Counted from the first letter of the stretch, positions 36,394 to 46,166 are shown. The stretch is DNA of 64,000 nucleotides from an uncultured Thomasclavelia sp. (GCF_944324745.1 NZ_CALUXO010000085.1:1-64000); one strand, 5' to 3'. Translations and numbers: made by a program. The notes: generated by a model from the sequence alone, not told the origin.

Positions 36394-36774
36394 GTGTCAT
36401 ATAAATATAATTTAAATTATATCGGTGGTATTGAAGCATATCGTAAAAGAGCAATGTATACATTAAATATCAAAGATGATAGTTTTTCGGTAGATGGGCT
36501 TTTTAAAAGTCAACATTTTTCCTATGACGATATAGTTGATATTAAATATGGAGAAATTGATTTATTAAAAGAAAATACTGAAATTGTTAGATTGATGTTA
36601 TTTGATCAAGTTTCATTATTAAATTGGAAAAATAACAAACGGATTAATTATTGTTTAGTTATTGTTTTAAAAGATCAGACTATTTTATTTGCTGAAGAAT
36701 ATGAAGTATCTATAGCTAAAGCGTATCAAAGACTATTAGATTCAGTTAATAAAACAAGAAAAGTGAGATCTTAG
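36394..36774 (+). CDS. Uncharacterised small beta-rich protein
   Basis: About 126 residues; beta strands and a C-terminal helix (AKAYQRLLDSVNKT) give it PH-like character. No motif was recognised. The preferred start is GTG 36394, with AAGGAGTG lying 10 bases upstream at the end of the fusion gene. GTG 36382 overlaps the SD and is unlikely. It probably shares the transcript of the fusion gene. Confidence 0.6.
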   Translation: MSYKYNLNYIGGIEAYRKRAMYTLNIKDDSFSVDGLFKSQHFSYDDIVDIKYGEIDLLKENTEIVRLMLFDQVSLLNWKNNKRINYCLVIVLKDQTILFAEEYEVSIAKAYQRLLDSVNKTRKVRS

Positions 36775-36797
36775 CTTAGGCTAATTTCTCACTTTTT
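36760..36797. terminator. Bidirectional terminator between convergent genes
   Basis: AAAGTGAGA / TCTCACTTT with nested TTAGC / GCTAA. A and T runs flank it on both sides. It ends both the 36394 gene and the P-type ATPase gene. Confidence 0.8.
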
Positions 36798-39117
36798 CAT
36801 CTTCATTTTTTTGATCAAGATAACGACCAACCTTTTTAGTAATCAAGACTAAAATTGGAATACAAATAATTATAGTTATTAAAATTATGATAATTAATTT
36901 AGTGTTTAAAGGATGCATTTCCAATAATGGCCAGAAAATTGGTGTAGATAAAATAAATCCAATAATATCAATAACCAGAACAACTCCACGATACCAGTTT
37001 AATGGTTTGTAGATCCGATAAATCATATGAATAGAAATAAACGCTGTAGTAAAATACAATATCGTAAATGTTTCTGGTAAAGAAATATTAAGTACACTAT
37101 CTAATAGACGAATTGTAGCTACTGATAAAACAATAACAAGGGCATTTGGTAAAGAAAAGCGCATAGCATGATTGCCAATTGATTCTTTAGGTTTTTCAAT
37201 ATTTCGTTCAAATAAAATCATAAAAGAAGGGAAACCTTCGATAAACATATCCAACAATGTCATTTGGAATGGAATAAATGGATATGGTATATTTAATAAA
37301 ATCGATAATATTGATAATAAAATAGTGTAAATTGTTTTAAGATAATACATTGAAGCCGAACGGGTAACGTTATTAATTACTAAGCGTCCTTCTCTAACTA
37401 CTTCAACTAAAGTATCAAGTTTACCATCAATGATAACAAATTGTGAAATCTGTCTGGCAATATCCGAACCATTTCCCATCGCAATTGATACATCGGCATC
37501 TTTTAACGCCAGTACATCATTAACACCATCGCCAGTCATCGCTACTTTAAGCTGATGCTTTTGTAAAGTTAAAATCATTTGATGCTTTTGAAACGGACTA
37601 GCTCTACCAATAACATTATAATTTAAAATGGCATCTTCTAATTCCTCATCAGTTGTTAAAGTTGAAGCATCAATATAATTTTGAGCATTAGCAACACCAG
37701 CCTGCATTGCAATGGCACTAACTGTCGCTGGATTATCGCCAGAGATAACTTTAACAGTAACTTCGTTATCGCTAAAAAATTTTAAAGCTGAGTGAGCATC
37801 TTTGCGAATTGGATCTCTAATAACGATTAGTCCAAGTGGAATTGTTTCATTTAATGTATCAGCAATAGTGCTTAGATCTGGATGATGACCAACTAGTAAG
37901 ATTCTAGCACCGCTTTCTTGCATTTTGACAATTTCAGCATCTAATTGCAAAGTAGGCTTAATAATTTCTGGAGCACCGACAATAACAGTTCCAATTTCCT
38001 CTAAAGTTGCTGCAGACCATTTTCTAGCTGATGAAAAGGCAATTCGATCTAGCGTTTGATACTTACATTCACCTGTAAAATATTTTTTGAGAGTTTTAAA
38101 GGTTACATTGTTGTCCAGTGAGCCAGCAACAAATGAGCTCATGACTTGATGAAAATCAAGCTTTAAGGGATTGTCTAATTCAATTACTTGTTCAATCTCC
38201 ATTTTCCCTTCCGTTAATGTTCCAGTTTTATCCAGACATAAAACATCAATTCGCGAAAGCGTTTCGATGCTAAACATTTCTTGTACTAATGTATTTGATT
38301 TTCCTAATTTAACCACACTGGCCGCTAAGGAAACACTCGTAAGCAAAACTAATCCTTTAGGAAGCATTCCTAAAAGGGCTGTGGCTGTATTAACAATAGT
38401 ACTGGTAATATCCTGATTTCGAATTACATAGGCTTGATAGAGCATTAAAATACTTAGTGGCAAAACTAAGTAACTAGTATATCTAGTTACTTTATTAAAT
38501 GTATTTAATAGAACTGAATCAACAGGTTTTCTAGTTCGAGCCTGATCAGTTATCTTATTGGCATAATTATCTTTACCAACATGTTCTACTTGACAATAAC
38601 AGGCTCCACTTAAAATAAAACTTCCAGATAACAAGTGATCACCAGGTTGTTTATAAATTGGATCAGCTTCACCAGTTAATAAAGATTCATCAACTTCAAC
38701 ACAATCTTCAATAATAATTGAATCCGCACTAATTTGATTTCCCGTTTCAAAACGGACAATATCATCAAGAACCAATTCTTCATTATCAAGCATTATCTCT
38801 TGACTATCACGAATAGCTTTGGTTTTAGGGGAGACAATTAAATTTAACTTGGCAACCATGTTTTTCGATCTTATTTCTTGTCGTGCACGAATAAACGTAT
38901 TAGATACAACTACTACAACAAAAAACAAACTTGAATATGCTTTAACAGCAATTAAAGCAACTGCAATAACAAAATTATATGCATTGAATAAATTAAAAAC
39001 ATGACCGATAATAATTTGAAAATTACTTTTTACTTTAGGTTTAATCGCAGTATTTACTTTTCCCTCAGCAATTCTTTGTTGCACTTGTTGTGCATTCAAA
39101 CCGTTTATTTTTTTCAT
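36781..39117 (-). CDS. P-type cation ATPase (CtpE-like), paralogue 1
   Basis: 778 residues. All catalytic hallmarks are present: SLLTGEADP (actuator TGE), LCLDKTGTLTEGK (phosphorylated Asp), VISGDNPATV, and AMTGDGVNDVLALKDADV (hinge). About 8-10 membrane helices. The arrangement is that of the CtpE-like family of cation pumps (calcium or other divalent ions). Unusually, the helix-4 motif normally reading PEGL is PKGL here (K at residue ~254, plus-strand codon 38356-38358), so the expected ion-coordinating glutamate is a lysine. A second paralogue with PEGL lies at 43593. SD: GAGGTAAC just upstream. Confidence 0.85.
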   Translation of the reverse strand: MKKINGLNAQQVQQRIAEGKVNTAIKPKVKSNFQIIIGHVFNLFNAYNFVIAVALIAVKAYSSLFFVVVVVSNTFIRARQEIRSKNMVAKLNLIVSPKTKAIRDSQEIMLDNEELVLDDIVRFETGNQISADSIIIEDCVEVDESLLTGEADPIYKQPGDHLLSGSFILSGACYCQVEHVGKDNYANKITDQARTRKPVDSVLLNTFNKVTRYTSYLVLPLSILMLYQAYVIRNQDITSTIVNTATALLGMLPKGLVLLTSVSLAASVVKLGKSNTLVQEMFSIETLSRIDVLCLDKTGTLTEGKMEIEQVIELDNPLKLDFHQVMSSFVAGSLDNNVTFKTLKKYFTGECKYQTLDRIAFSSARKWSAATLEEIGTVIVGAPEIIKPTLQLDAEIVKMQESGARILLVGHHPDLSTIADTLNETIPLGLIVIRDPIRKDAHSALKFFSDNEVTVKVISGDNPATVSAIAMQAGVANAQNYIDASTLTTDEELEDAILNYNVIGRASPFQKHQMILTLQKHQLKVAMTGDGVNDVLALKDADVSIAMGNGSDIARQISQFVIIDGKLDTLVEVVREGRLVINNVTRSASMYYLKTIYTILLSILSILLNIPYPFIPFQMTLLDMFIEGFPSFMILFERNIEKPKESIGNHAMRFSLPNALVIVLSVATIRLLDSVLNISLPETFTILYFTTAFISIHMIYRIYKPLNWYRGVVLVIDIIGFILSTPIFWPLLEMHPLNTKLIIIILITIIICIPILVLITKKVGRYLDQKNEDEKVRN

Positions 39118-39370
39118 AAGTTACCTCATAATCAATTTATTTTAATTTATTATAACAATTTTTAACATACTATATCATACCATTGAAATATTAATATGTT
39201 ATCATAATAAATCTAAATAAAAACAAAATATTTCTTAAAGCATTTTTAGCCTTAATAACTAATAATATACCTTATCACCTATTTAAATGCAAGTAATCAT
39301 AGATAAATATCTAAAGTTATACATCTTTGTAACTTACTATGGTATACTTTTTTTGGTAGGGGGAATTAAT

Positions 39371-40564
39371 ATGCCTAATGTTTATGACTATTTAAAATGG
39401 CGTGGAGATTTATCTTTTCAAGTAGATCCCTTTAATGAAATTGATGCTTTGATTTTATCAGAAATTGCTTATGTTGAATTTAATCAAGTTTTATCTTCAA
39501 ATAATTTGATTACGCTAAAAGATGTGGCTGAGTCTTTTCTATCAAATAGTGATGAACAACGTTTTTCATTTATTAAAGACTCACTTATTTTATTAAAAGA
39601 ATGTGCTAAATATTCCCGGTTTAGTAAGATAAAATTAGCTAATTATGTTAATGAACTAGATTATCAAAATGACAAGCAGTTTGCAGCAATAACATTTTAT
39701 TTAAATGATCACGATCAATTTGTTGCCTTTCGTGGAACTGATGATACTATTCTTGGATGGAAAGAGGATTTTCAAATGACATATCTCTATCCAGTCGAAT
39801 CACAAATTAGAGCAACAAACTATTTAAAAGATATTCTTGAAAGTAACAAATTGTCTAAACTAGGATCATCTTTAAAAGTGGCTGACATTAAAAAATATCC
39901 TGAAATAATTTTAAGATGGATCAAAAATATTATTACTAAATCTCATGTTTATGTTGGAGGTCATTCCAAAGGTGGTAATTTAGCTGTTTATGCTGTTAGT
40001 AATCTAAGTAATCAATTAACTAAAAAAATTACTACTGTTTATAATTTTGACGGTCCTGGATTTAATCAGACAATGATTAAACAAACTAATTATCAATCAG
40101 TAACTCATAAAATAAGAAAGTATATACCTGAAAATTCAGTATTTGGTATCATGCTTGAAAGCTTAGAACCAATTACTATTGTTAAAAGTGATGCCCGGGG
40201 TATCATGCAACATAGCGGGCTTACATGGCAAATTATTGGAACAAAATTTGAGGTATTAGATAGTATGAGTTTCGATAGTAAAGTTTTAAGTGCAGCGTTT
40301 GATAGCTGGTTAGATAAAGTTGATTTAAAAACACGAGAAAATGCCATTAAAACAATTTTTACGACTTTAGATTCTTTAGGAATAAAAACAATAGATGATC
40401 TTACTAAAATATCATTTAGTGATTTATTTTCATTAATTAAACAACTTACTAACTTAGATGATGAAAGTCGTAATGCTGTAATCTTTTTTTTTAAAACATT
40501 AATAACTGAAAGTACCAACTTTTATAAATTATATCATCTTCATAATCCTGAAGATAATTCATAG
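39371..40564 (+). CDS. Mbeg1-like (DUF2974) alpha/beta hydrolase
   Basis: About 397 residues from ATG 39371 (AGGGGGAAT 7 bases upstream). The longer frame to 39287 would add a hydrophobic stretch without an SD. A lipase-like core: AFRGTDDTILGWKEDFQMTY (oxyanion region, ~120-140) and VGGHSKGGNLAVYA (nucleophile Ser in GHSKG, ~198-211), then NFDGPGFNQ. The DUF2974 family is common in gut Firmicutes; its substrate is unknown. An extended -10 (TGG-TATACT near 39340) may be its promoter. Confidence 0.8.
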   Translation: MPNVYDYLKWRGDLSFQVDPFNEIDALILSEIAYVEFNQVLSSNNLITLKDVAESFLSNSDEQRFSFIKDSLILLKECAKYSRFSKIKLANYVNELDYQNDKQFAAITFYLNDHDQFVAFRGTDDTILGWKEDFQMTYLYPVESQIRATNYLKDILESNKLSKLGSSLKVADIKKYPEIILRWIKNIITKSHVYVGGHSKGGNLAVYAVSNLSNQLTKKITTVYNFDGPGFNQTMIKQTNYQSVTHKIRKYIPENSVFGIMLESLEPITIVKSDARGIMQHSGLTWQIIGTKFEVLDSMSFDSKVLSAAFDSWLDKVDLKTRENAIKTIFTTLDSLGIKTIDDLTKISFSDLFSLIKQLTNLDDESRNAVIFFFKTLITESTNFYKLYHLHNPEDNS

Positions 40565-40618
40565 AATGTTAATATTTTATTATTATACTATAGCTTATAG
40601 TTTGAAAAGAGGGTTAAA

Positions 40619-41023
40619 ATGAGAAAAATACAAGATGCTTTATATCGGTTTATGGCTGGGCGTTATGGTTCCGATCAATTAAATATGTTTATCTTGATTG
40701 TTGCGATTATTTTAATATTCATTAATATCTTTTTAGTTAATAGTCAAATTATTGCCTGGCTAGTTTGGGTATTATTAATATTTGAAATTTTTAGAACTTA
40801 TTCAAGAAATATTTATCAACGTCGCAAGGAAAATGAAAAGTTTTTGGCAATAACTAGTCCAATAAAAAAACGCTATTTAATTTTGAAAAATAATCATCAT
40901 GATAAACAACACAAATATTTTCTTTGTCCTAATTGCAAGCAGATGGTTAGGGTACCTAGAGGTCGTGGTAAAATTACAATTACGTGTCCTAAATGCTCAC
41001 AAAAATTTGATAAAAAATGTTAA
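40619..41023 (+). CDS. Small membrane protein with C-terminal zinc ribbon
   Basis: 134 residues. Two closely spaced membrane helices (~22-40 and 43-60), a basic linker, then a zinc ribbon: FLCPNCKQMVRVPRG and ITCPKCSQKF, with two CxxC knuckles (~100-103 and ~121-124). Function unknown; such proteins are widespread in low-GC Firmicutes. SD AGAGGG. A bidirectional terminator lies at its end. Confidence 0.7.
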   Translation: MRKIQDALYRFMAGRYGSDQLNMFILIVAIILIFINIFLVNSQIIAWLVWVLLIFEIFRTYSRNIYQRRKENEKFLAITSPIKKRYLILKNNHHDKQHKYFLCPNCKQMVRVPRGRGKITITCPKCSQKFDKKC

Positions 41024-41050
41024 AAAATGATGCCAGGGCATCATTTTTTT
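41022..41050. terminator. Bidirectional terminator between convergent genes
   Basis: AAAAAATGATGC-CAGG-GCATCATTTTTTT. It serves the zinc-ribbon gene (+) and the GAF-domain gene (-), overlapping the stop of the latter. Confidence 0.9.
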
Positions 41051-41487
41051 AGTCTTTTTAGATGTTTAATAATTATATCAGTTAATTTTCCTAGTAATTT
41101 TTCATCAGCTTCATCAAAACGATCTAAACTAGTAGAATCGATATCAAGTACTCCAAATAACTGATTATCAATGATCATTGGTAAAACAATCTCACTATTA
41201 CTAGCACTATCGCAAGCAATATGACCAGGGAATTCATGAACATTACTTACACGATAAACTTTTTGATTAGTAGCACAAGCACCACAAACCCCACGATCAT
41301 AAGGAATAATCGTACATGCAGTTTTACCTTGAAACGGTCCTAAGATTAGATGATCATCTTGGTTTAGATAAAATCCAGCCCATGAAATATCATCAAATGT
41401 TTCAAAGATAAAAGCTGCTGCGTTTGATAAAAGAGAAATTTCATATTTAATATCTTCTAATAAACTATCTAATTGTTGTTCTATCAT
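41041..41487 (-). CDS. Free methionine-(R)-sulfoxide reductase (GAF domain)
   Basis: About 148 residues forming one GAF domain. The fRMsr signature is clear: WAGFYL, then GKTACTIIPYDRGVCGACA (two of the catalytic cysteines), HIACDSASNSEIVLPM (third Cys and the substrate Asp/Glu), and FGVLDIDS near the end. It reduces free Met-R-sulfoxide with thioredoxin and so protects against oxidation. GTG/ATG codons at 41496, 41493 and 41487 compete; ATG 41487 has GGTGA at 6 bases and is preferred. Confidence 0.85.
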   Translation of the reverse strand: MIEQQLDSLLEDIKYEISLLSNAAAFIFETFDDISWAGFYLNQDDHLILGPFQGKTACTIIPYDRGVCGACATNQKVYRVSNVHEFPGHIACDSASNSEIVLPMIIDNQLFGVLDIDSTSLDRFDEADEKLLGKLTDIIIKHLKRLKK

Positions 41488-41586
41488 TTTCATCACCGTC
41501 TTTATTATACATTATTTTACCTATTTAAGGTTAAAAAATTAAGAATTGGTTAAAATAATAATAGATTGATAAAAAGGAGATTTTCA

Positions 41587-42099
41587 ATGAAACAATTTAT
41601 TAAACTATTATTTACATTAACTTTGATTTCAACTTTAAGCTTTGGTTTAAGTGGTTGTACAAGTAATAATACAGATGATAATAACACTGATGATCAAGAA
41701 AATAGTTCAATGGAAACAACTGACGATTTAAGTACTGTTGATGATAGAATTGACCAACAGTTTAACAATGATTATACTGTTAGCCAAGAAGATGTTAGTG
41801 AAGCAATCAGTTATATTAATGAAAATATTGATAATGTAAAAGATAAAGACACTGCAATCAATATTTACGAACGAGCTAGCTTTTTACAGCGAGCTGCTGA
41901 AACTGGAAATGTTGATGATTCTAACCGAATCAAAGAGCTGGCAACTACAACAAAAGAGTATGCTGCAAATATTTATCGAGCAAATGATGATGAAGTTGAC
42001 AATATTATTGATGAAAGCAAAGCAAAATTTGATGAGTTTAAAAATGATTTCAAAGATGGAATTGATTCATTTGTAGATGATTTTATGAAATTCTTTTAA
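41587..42099 (+). CDS. Putative lipoprotein
   Basis: 170 residues from ATG 41587 (AAGGAG 7 bases upstream). A signal peptide with LSTLSFGLSGC gives a lipobox ending in Cys at ~24. A low-complexity Asn/Asp/Thr linker and a helical acidic domain (~60-170) follow. It is exported and membrane-anchored. No function was recognised. Confidence 0.8.
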   Translation: MKQFIKLLFTLTLISTLSFGLSGCTSNNTDDNNTDDQENSSMETTDDLSTVDDRIDQQFNNDYTVSQEDVSEAISYINENIDNVKDKDTAINIYERASFLQRAAETGNVDDSNRIKELATTTKEYAANIYRANDDEVDNIIDESKAKFDEFKNDFKDGIDSFVDDFMKFF

Positions 42100-42109
42100 A
42101 TAAAGTAGT

Positions 42110-42138
42110 AAAAGGGTAGAAAAACTACCCTTTTAGTA
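42110..42138 (+). terminator. Terminator after the lipoprotein gene
   Basis: AAAAGGGTAG-AAAAA-CTACCCTTTT. It lies between convergent genes and may also serve the hydrolase gene on the minus strand. Confidence 0.8.
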
Positions 42139-42150
42139 TATTGCAAAAAA

Positions 42151-43482
42151 TTAATTATTATTACTTAGTAAATAATAGGCAACACTGCTATAAATAATTG
42201 GACCTTTTAATAAAACTTCTTCATTAAAATCGTAAGTTGGATTATGTGGTGCAGCTGCTAGATCAGTTGTAAGTTTCATATATGTTCCAATTCCACCATG
42301 AGCTTGAACTGTTGCCAGCATATAGGAAAAATCATCGCTACCATCTAAAGGACTCAAATCTTTTTTAGCAACTCGTATATCTTTTAAATGATCTTGACAG
42401 ACATGGCGGATGATATCCATCATTTTTTGATCACATTCAAGTGAATAAGCTTTACCCATTTCCTTGACCTCAACAATGGTATCATGCATTAAGGCGGCTC
42501 CTCTGATAACATCACGAGCGTAAAGTTCCATATAAGTATTTAATTCGGTTGTTTCACCACGGACTTCGATTTCTAATTTAGCTGTTTCCGGAACAACATT
42601 TCTACCAGTTCCAGCATGAATCGTTCCGACGTTGATTCTAGTGCATCCATCACTGTTTCGCGGAATTGAGTGTAGATTTAAAATACATGATGCGGCTGAT
42701 AGCAGGGCATTTTTACCAAATTGAGGCATTCCTGCAGCATGTGAGGAAACCCCATGATAAATAACGTCTAATTTAGTCGTTGCAAAAGTTTCGTTCATTC
42801 CTAGAAAAATATCGGTATCATGATTATCATGATCATAATCCCAAATATGCCCAGCAAAAATATAATCAACATCGTTTAAAATGCCACTTTCACATACACT
42901 TTTAGCGCCACGAACACCTTCTTCAGCTGGCTGGAATATTAATTTAATTGTTCCATGTAAATGCTCTTTTATCTGCATTAAAATTTTAGCAACGGTTAAT
43001 CCCATTGAAGCATGACCGTCATGACCGCAAGCATGCATAGCACCTGGATTACAAGAATTATAATGTTCTTTAGTTGGGATATGCTCTTGAGAATCATCTT
43101 CATCAATGCTTAAAGCATCAATGTCAAACCTAATTGCCACAACCGGTCCCGGACCATTTTGATATATTCCGGCAACCGCTGTAAAGCCATCTTTAACTTC
43201 TTCTAGATAGTAGGGATCAGCTCCCTGGGATAAAGCCCGTTTATAGTTGATAGTAAAAATCCGTTTACTCGGCAATCCCATGCGCCCCTCATCTCGCATG
43301 ATTTCTTTACCTACTAATACCTGATAGCCTAGATCATCAAGTTTACGGGCGATAATTGAAGCAGTACGTAATTCTAGCCACCCTCTTTCAGCATATTTAT
43401 GAAAATCACGTCTGGTTTCAATAGTTTCTAAATGATATTCTTTAGCTAATTGTTTTATTTTTTCATACATACTATTAATCAC
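42151..43482 (-). CDS. M20 amidohydrolase, AbgA-like (p-aminobenzoyl-glutamate hydrolase type)
   Basis: 443 residues, longer than ordinary M20D enzymes and matching AbgA in layout: RRDFHKYAERGWLELRTA (25-42), GLPSKRIF in the AbgA-type insertion, MHACGHDGHASMGL (metal His/Asp, ~155-168), QPAEEGVRGA (catalytic Glu, ~195) and LDGSDDFSYML near the end. AbgA-type enzymes cleave aminobenzoyl-glutamate or related acyl amino acids. The start is uncertain: GTG 43482 or ATG 43470, while the only strong SD (GGAGAGG, 43520-43514) sits about 31 bases away on the far side of a hairpin. No abgB partner is adjacent. Confidence 0.8.
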   Translation of the reverse strand: MINSMYEKIKQLAKEYHLETIETRRDFHKYAERGWLELRTASIIARKLDDLGYQVLVGKEIMRDEGRMGLPSKRIFTINYKRALSQGADPYYLEEVKDGFTAVAGIYQNGPGPVVAIRFDIDALSIDEDDSQEHIPTKEHYNSCNPGAMHACGHDGHASMGLTVAKILMQIKEHLHGTIKLIFQPAEEGVRGAKSVCESGILNDVDYIFAGHIWDYDHDNHDTDIFLGMNETFATTKLDVIYHGVSSHAAGMPQFGKNALLSAASCILNLHSIPRNSDGCTRINVGTIHAGTGRNVVPETAKLEIEVRGETTELNTYMELYARDVIRGAALMHDTIVEVKEMGKAYSLECDQKMMDIIRHVCQDHLKDIRVAKKDLSPLDGSDDFSYMLATVQAHGGIGTYMKLTTDLAAAPHNPTYDFNEEVLLKGPIIYSSVAYYLLSNNN

Positions 43483-43513
43483 AATTAATCGTATTATTAA
43501 CGATGATTAATTG
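43482..43513 (-). promoter_or_regulatory. Hairpin between SD and start codon of the AbgA-like gene
   Basis: Arms CAATTAATC and GATTAATTG (9 perfect pairs, 14-base loop) lie exactly between GGAGAGG and the GTG start, whose first base is the last stem base. Folding would bring the SD close to the start. Confidence 0.45.
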
Positions 43514-43592
43514 CCTCTCCTTTCATATATATTTATCCACATTTATTTATCTAAATTCATTTTAACATTTTACAAAAAAAAGGTTAAGAAAT

Positions 43593-45962
43593 TTAACTCT
43601 TAACCTTAAATAATTTATGATGATAGCGTTTTGATAAATATCGATAAACTTTCTTTAGCAGTGCCAATAAATATCGAGCGATATCAACAGTAATTGAAGA
43701 AAATGCAATTAACGCTAATAATACTACCATCCAGTTGAAACTGATATTGGTTAGTTCTAAAATATTTTGACCTATTATTAAAGCAACAAAATAACAGAAT
43801 TGAGTGGCATAGATAATGATTTTACGATATAGCGTTAAAGGTCGATAAATAGTTAATAAAGCAAGGGTATAATTCCAGCCTGTAAATAAAATACAAATCG
43901 TTGACAACATCTCAGAATTATAATTTAGGGCTAATCCAATGTTAGTTATCAAAGTAGAGCCTATTGCAATAGTAAAAGCAAATGGAAAGGCATTATTTAA
44001 AACTTTCTCTAAAAAATTGCCTGAAACTCGATTAAAATTAGATTCATATGTTAAAAAGAAAGCGGGAATCCCAACACCACAGGCACTGATTACTGAAAGC
44101 TGTGCCGGTTCAAATGGGTAGGCCTGGCCAAAAATAATCGTTGATATTGCTAGTAAGGTTGAAAAGATGGTTTTGATTAAAAACATCGAAGCAGACATCG
44201 AAATATTATTAATAACCCGCCGTCCTTCATCAACAATGTGCGGCATAGCATCAAAATTATTATCAAGCAAGACTAAATTAGCTACATTTTTAGCTGCTTC
44301 ACTTCCAGAAGCCATAGCAATGGAACAATCGGCTTCTTTAAACGCTAGAACATCATTAACTCCATCTCCAGTCATAGCAACTGTATGGCCTAATTTTTTT
44401 AAAGCAATGACCATCTGTCTTTTTTGCTGTGGCGTAACGCGACCAAAAACTGAGTAATTTTTTACAGCTTCCTCTAATTCTTCTGGTGATTTAAGCATAC
44501 TTGTGTCAATAAACTGATCGGCTTTTTTTAAACCCGCCCGTTTAGCTATGGCTGAGACAGTTATCGGATCATCACCAGAAATTATTTTTAAATCAACTTC
44601 CTGATCATAAAAGTAGGCTAAAGTTTCTTTGGCATCTTCTCTAATTACATCACTTAAAATAATGATACCACAGGGATTTAAATCATCAGGTAGGAAAGTA
44701 TCATACATAATTTCATTACTGTGAGCTACTACTAATACCCGATATCCTTGATTGGCATAATCTTTACAGCGATTATCTAATAAGACATGACCATCAGGAA
44801 ATAAAAATTGATAAGCACCAAGATAATAAGTACCCTGATTATAAAAAGAAGTACCACTATATTTTCGATCAGAACTAAATGGAATTACAAAACAAGGATC
44901 AAATGTTGTTTTGATAGGATAATGTTCTTTTAATGCTTTTGAGGTAACATTATCATCATCTAACGAATACATTAAATTTCCAACTATTTCATCTAATTCA
45001 ACATCACTAACTTTAATATCAAATTCTACTTTGATAGTTCCTTCAGTAAGTGTACCAGTTTTATCTAAACATAAAACATCAACACGGGCTAATGTTTCAA
45101 TACAAAACAATTCTTGAACTAGGGTTTTTTTCTTAGCAAGTCGTAAAATACTGATAGTTAAAGCAACACTAGTTAAAAGAACTAAACCTTCAGGAATCAT
45201 TCCTAAAATAGCCGCTACGGTACTGACGACCGCACTTTCAAAAGTTTGATGCGCATAGAAAAATTGTTTTAAAAATAAAAGAACACCAATTGGTAAAATA
45301 ACAATACTAATACATTTTAAAATCTTATCAAGACAGCGATTTAATTCAGAATTATGTTTCTTTAATCTTTTAGCTTCTTTAGTGATTTGATTCATATAGC
45401 TATCTTCACCAACATGAGTTACTTGACAGATTCCGCGCCCTGAAGTAACAAAACTTCCTGAATATAGTTTATCACCATTAAGTTTTAAAACAGCATCTGA
45501 TTCACCAGTAAGTAATGATTCATTTGCTTCTATATGACCATCAATCAAAGTACAGTCAGCTGGAATTTGCATACCCGTTGATAAAACGATATAATCATCA
45601 ATTACGATTTGATCAATTTCAATTTCATGCATTTCACCATTACGAATTACATCGATGTGGGTAGCTGTTAAAATTGATAGGCGATCTAAGGTTCGTTTTG
45701 CTTTAATTTCTTGATAAATACCGGCAATAGTATTAATAATGATAATAAAAATAAATAGGGTGTCTTTATAAGAACCAACAAAAACAATTAAAGCAAATAA
45801 ACTAATGTTCAATAAATTGAAGAAAGTAATGGTGTTATTCAAAAAAATTTGTTTATATGATTTAGTGATTTTATTATCTATTTTATTATATTTTCCTTCA
45901 TTAATTCGTTGATTAACTTCATCAGTAGTTAATCCGCTATATTCATGACCATTTATTTCCAT
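43593..45962 (-). CDS. P-type cation ATPase (CtpE-like), paralogue 2
   Basis: About 789 residues from ATG 45962, which has GGAG 6 bases upstream; the longer frame to 46034 has no SD. Motifs: SLLTGESDA, LCLDKTGTLTEG, IISGDDPITV and AMTGDGVNDVLAFKEADC. Helix 4 carries the normal GMIPEGLVLLTS, with the ion-site glutamate. Family and layout match the pump at 36781, so the genome keeps two copies separated by about 7 kb, one of which (paralogue 1) has a charge reversal at this site. The ion is not known; calcium or another divalent cation is likely from the family. Confidence 0.85.
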   Translation of the reverse strand: MEINGHEYSGLTTDEVNQRINEGKYNKIDNKITKSYKQIFLNNTITFFNLLNISLFALIVFVGSYKDTLFIFIIIINTIAGIYQEIKAKRTLDRLSILTATHIDVIRNGEMHEIEIDQIVIDDYIVLSTGMQIPADCTLIDGHIEANESLLTGESDAVLKLNGDKLYSGSFVTSGRGICQVTHVGEDSYMNQITKEAKRLKKHNSELNRCLDKILKCISIVILPIGVLLFLKQFFYAHQTFESAVVSTVAAILGMIPEGLVLLTSVALTISILRLAKKKTLVQELFCIETLARVDVLCLDKTGTLTEGTIKVEFDIKVSDVELDEIVGNLMYSLDDDNVTSKALKEHYPIKTTFDPCFVIPFSSDRKYSGTSFYNQGTYYLGAYQFLFPDGHVLLDNRCKDYANQGYRVLVVAHSNEIMYDTFLPDDLNPCGIIILSDVIREDAKETLAYFYDQEVDLKIISGDDPITVSAIAKRAGLKKADQFIDTSMLKSPEELEEAVKNYSVFGRVTPQQKRQMVIALKKLGHTVAMTGDGVNDVLAFKEADCSIAMASGSEAAKNVANLVLLDNNFDAMPHIVDEGRRVINNISMSASMFLIKTIFSTLLAISTIIFGQAYPFEPAQLSVISACGVGIPAFFLTYESNFNRVSGNFLEKVLNNAFPFAFTIAIGSTLITNIGLALNYNSEMLSTICILFTGWNYTLALLTIYRPLTLYRKIIIYATQFCYFVALIIGQNILELTNISFNWMVVLLALIAFSSITVDIARYLLALLKKVYRYLSKRYHHKLFKVKS

Positions 45963-46084
45963 AATATTCTCCTTTAATAATATTATTTTATCGTAAATGT
46001 TTTGATTTAACAATAAATTCATAAGTTTATTCATAATTATTCAAAAATATTTATTATAAATAAGAAAATTTTAAAAGATAAAGA

Positions 46085-46135
46085 TTGTATACAAAACAAT
46101 AAATTGTATACAATCACTATAATAAGTGCTATAAT
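46085..46135 (+). promoter_or_regulatory. Citrate synthase promoter with tandem TTGTATACAA palindromes
   Basis: TTGTATACAA occurs at 46085-46094 and again at 46104-46113, 19 bases apart. An extended -10 TGC-TATAAT ends at 46135. The second palindrome covers the -35 position, so a dimeric regulator (GntR-type operators look similar) would repress. The regulator is not in the window. Confidence 0.55.
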
Positions 46136-46166
46136 GTTTTTACCCACATTTTTAGGAGGTGTAGAT

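Noticed and set aside
40105-40518. 137-codon minus-strand ORF opposite the Mbeg1-like gene
   Set aside because: Antisense shadow with Ser/Leu-rich composition and no SD.
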